Source: Lysobacter capsici (lineage in GTDB: Bacteria; Pseudomonadota; Gammaproteobacteria; Xanthomonadales; Xanthomonadaceae). From it: a stretch of DNA of 64,000 bases. The stretch is taken from the NCBI RefSeq assembly GCF_018732085.1, contig NZ_CP076103.1:310001-374000 (forward strand), read 5' to 3'. Below, piece by piece: positions 61,705 through 64,000 of this stretch (position 1 is its first letter; each line of letters begins with the position of its first letter). The notes under the pieces are model-generated. The model did no database searches. It was not told where the DNA came from and saw nothing but the letters and a program-made list of their open reading frames with translations. Made by a program: the position numbers and the translations under genes.

Positions 61705-63720
61705 TCGAGTGCTTTTACGATCCTCACCCTGGTCGGGTTGGGCGTCCTGATCGTGTTCGTCCTGTTCAAGGCGTTCTATCCCGCGGGCACGTCATCGGGT
61801 CGTCCCGCCACATGCGTCAACATGTGTGGTGCTAAGGTGCATTTCACATTGACATGATCTCATGATCAGTGGAAGATCGACCGGCGGGCCAAGGACGGAT
61901 TGATCTGCAAGGACAACATGCGCGCCGACATCACCGTCGCGTTCTACCTGCGGGTCAACGAGACCCAGCAGGACGTGCTCAAGGTCGCCAAGGCGATCGG
62001 CGTGGACCGCGCCTCCGACCGCACCGCGGTCAATGAGCTGTTCAACGCCAAGTTCTCCGAAGCGCTCAAGACCGTCGGCAAGCAGATCGACTTCGTCAAG
62101 CTGTTCGAGAACCGCCAGGAATTCCGCGACCGCATCATCGAGGTGATCGGCAACGACCTCAACGGCTACATCCTCGAGGACGTCGCGATCGACTACCTGG
62201 AGCAGACGCCCAAGTCCTCGCTGGACCCGACCAACATCCTCGACGCCGAAGGCATCCGCAAGATCACCGAGCTGACCGCGGCGCAGAACGTGATCACCAA
62301 CGAGCTCGAGCGCAACGAGCAGCTGGCGATCACCAAGAAGAACGTCGAGACCCGCGAAGCCATGCTCGCGCTCGAACGCCAGCAGGCCGACGCCGAGGCG
62401 CGGCAGAAGCGCGAGATCCAGACCATCCAGGCGCGCGAGCAGGCCGAGACCGCCAAGGTCCAGGAAGAAGAGCGGCTCAAGTCGGAGAACGCGCGCATAT
62501 CGGTGCAGGAGCAGCTCGACATCCGCGAGGAGAACCGTCAGCGCGAAGTCGAAGTGGCGCAGCAGAACCGCCAGCGCGCGGTGGTGATCGAGGTCGAAAA
62601 GGTCACCCGCGCCAAGGATCTGGAAATCGTCGCGCGCGAACGCGAGGTCGAGTTGAACCGGATCGAGAAGGAAAAGGCGCTGGAAGAACAGCGCAAGGAA
62701 ATCGCCAACGTGATCCGCGACCGGATCGCGGTCGAGAAGACCGTGGCGCAGGAAGAAGAGCGGATCAAGGAAGTGCGCCAGGTGTCCGAGGCCGACCGCG
62801 CCAAGCAGGTCATGGTGCTGCACGCGCAGGCCAAGGCCGAGGAAGAGATGGTGCGCCAGGTCAAGCAGGCCGAGGCCGACGAGACCTCGTCCAAGCACAA
62901 GGCGGTGGAGATCACCACCTTGGCGCAGGCCGAACTGGAATCGGCCGGCAAGCAGTCGGAAGCCAAGAAGAAGATGGCCGAAGGCATCGAGGCCGAGCGC
63001 GCGGCGCCGGGCCTGGCCGATGCGCGGGTGCGCGAGATCACCGCCGCGGCGATCGAGAAGGAAGGCATGGCCAAGGCCCGCGTGGTCGCCGAGACCATGG
63101 GCGCGGAAGCCAAGGGCGAGCAGGAAAAGGGCATGGCGCAGGCGCGGGTGATGGAAGCGCAGGCCGACGCCAAGCAAAAGCTCGGCCTGTCCGACGCCAA
63201 GGTGCTGGAAGAGAACCTGTTCGCGCAGGCGCGCGGCGAAGAGCAGCTGGGTTCGGCCAAGGCCAAGGCCAATCGCGACCTGGGCATGTCCGAAGCCGAC
63301 GTGCTGCTGCAGAAGCTCAAGTCCGAAGCCGAGGGCCTGTCGCAGAAGTTCGGCGCGCTCGATTCGCTCAGTGACCAGTCGCGTGCGCACGAAGAATTCC
63401 GCATGCAGCTGGAGAAGAACTTCGAACAGGCCATCGCCGGCATCGACGCCAACAAGGAAGTGGCGAAGGAACAGGCCGACGTGCTGGCCGCCGCGCTCAG
63501 CAAGGCCAACATCGACATCGTCGGCGGCGAAGGCGCGTTCTTCGATTCCTTCGCCAAGGCGCTGTCGGTCGGCAAGGCGATCGAAGGCGTGGCCGGCAAG
63601 AGCCCGATCGTGCAGGACGTGCTGCAGCGCCTGCTCAACAAGGGCGACGACAAGAGCATCGCCAAGCTCGAAGCCAAGTCCGACGGCACGCCCGCCGGCG
63701 AGACCGCGCTGGATTCCTGA
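61705..63720 (+). pseudogene. yqiK: Flotillin/band-7 protein YqiK with internal deletion
   Basis: The membrane anchor of the flotillin survives at about 61709-61780 (FTILTLVGLGVLIVFVLFKA). Next come about 80 bases of unrelated, AT-richer sequence with a stop at 61855. The protein then resumes in the same frame as WKIDRRAKDGLICKDNMRAD (61870 on), missing roughly 60-80 residues of the early SPFH domain. From 61900 to 63720 the frame is open: rest of SPFH (to about 62230), long charged coiled coil (62290-63350) and helical tail. A start at TTG 61900 or ATG 61918 would give a soluble, anchorless 606- or 600-residue protein. Full-length flotillins organise membrane microdomains. Confidence 0.8.
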
Positions 63721-63829
63721 GCGCGCGCCTGACCCAGGGAATGCGCCGCCGCTCGCGGCGGCGCATCGGATTGACGTCCGCGGCGCAAGCGTTTCGCGCC
63801 GCGGGCAGGACCGGTAGGACGAACCACTG

Positions 63830-64000
63830 ATGGCCGATACCAAGCCGACCGCTTCCGCGCGCAGCACCGCCGCGGGCGACATTTCCAACGACAGCGCGAA
63901 GGCGGCCGCTCACGCGGCGGTCGATCAGGCCGTCGCCCAGGGCGGCGCGTACGAGGTGCTGAGCAAGCGGCTGAGCGAACAGGGGCTGCGTCTGCGCGGG
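63830..64000 (+). CDS. N-terminus of a large ATPase ('DNA repair ATPase' type), cut by window end
   Basis: 57 codons are visible. After a Ser/Ala-rich start comes AVAQGGAYEVLSKRLSEQGL, which fits the conserved N-terminus of the very large ATPases annotated as DNA-repair ATPases that accompany YjfI, PspA-like and flotillin genes in proteobacteria. The protein runs off the right edge, so the call rests on this short stretch and on context. Confidence 0.6.
   Translation, partial: MADTKPTASARSTAAGDISNDSAKAAAHAAVDQAVAQGGAYEVLSKRLSEQGLRLRG

Noticed and set aside
61792..63888. Long minus-strand frame opposite the flotillin gene, rich in Leu/Phe
   Set aside because: Antisense image of the charged coiled coil; no membrane-protein family pattern beyond that bias.

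Overview
The window is high-GC chromosomal DNA from a gammaproteobacterium of the Xanthomonadaceae, most likely Lysobacter or a close relative. The evidence is indirect but consistent: a close OleA homologue, an Ax21-family outer-membrane protein, a type IV secretion effector with the Xanthomonadales XVIPCD tail, hemD-hemX-hemY and rhodanese-secB-gpsA gene orders, many exported proteins, and several families of extragenic palindromes. No rRNA, tRNA, CRISPR array, transposase or replication origin was seen.

Region 1 (1-11.5 kb) is a polymorphic-toxin locus. A very large Rhs/YD-repeat protein enters from the left edge and ends in an AT-richer zinc-metalloprotease-like tip (HEFRH). It is followed by exported six-cysteine candidate immunity proteins, a frameshifted orphan copy of the same tip, a second unrelated orphan tip/immunity pair, and three decayed rhs-core fragments. 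Two diverged copies of one ancestral rhs 3' flank (about 7.9-8.13 and 10.45-10.68 kb) bracket the later cassettes.

Region 2 (11.2-39 kb) is mostly housekeeping and exported functions. It holds the ntrB-ntrC pair with an NtrC-type palindrome lying on the ntrB start codon, sodC, a thiolase, a sulfatase, a type IV secretion effector with its presumed lipoprotein immunity partner, a CocE-type hydrolase, hemD-hemX-hemY, rhodanese, secB, gpsA, an Ax21 protein, a 2OG-Fe(II) oxygenase and a peptidoglycan-binding/CHAP-like hydrolase.

Region 3 (39.05-52.83 kb) is the most interesting part. It is a tightly packed run that starts under a Zur-like palindrome and ends at a strong terminator. In order it encodes a TonB-dependent receptor, an ABC ATPase, two ABC permeases, a second TonB-dependent receptor, a PduX-like GHMP kinase, a cysteine-synthase-like PLP enzyme, an ATP-grasp ligase, a DUF364 'heavy-metal chelation' protein and an MFS exporter. 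I read it as a candidate zinc-responsive metallophore system that makes, exports and recovers a small amino-acid-derived chelator. The logic resembles the serine kinase plus SbnA steps of staphyloferrin B, but with different enzymes.

Region 4 (52.9-64 kb) holds trmL, an M16 peptidase, a DUF4156 lipoprotein and oleA. These are followed by a membrane-stress cluster (yjfI, a PspA-like gene, yqiJ, yqiK flotillin and the start of a large ATPase). Its middle is damaged: the PspA gene has a tandem duplication at its 3' end, yqiJ is broken, and yqiK has lost the segment that joins its membrane anchor to its band-7 domain. This damage may be real decay or an assembly fault.
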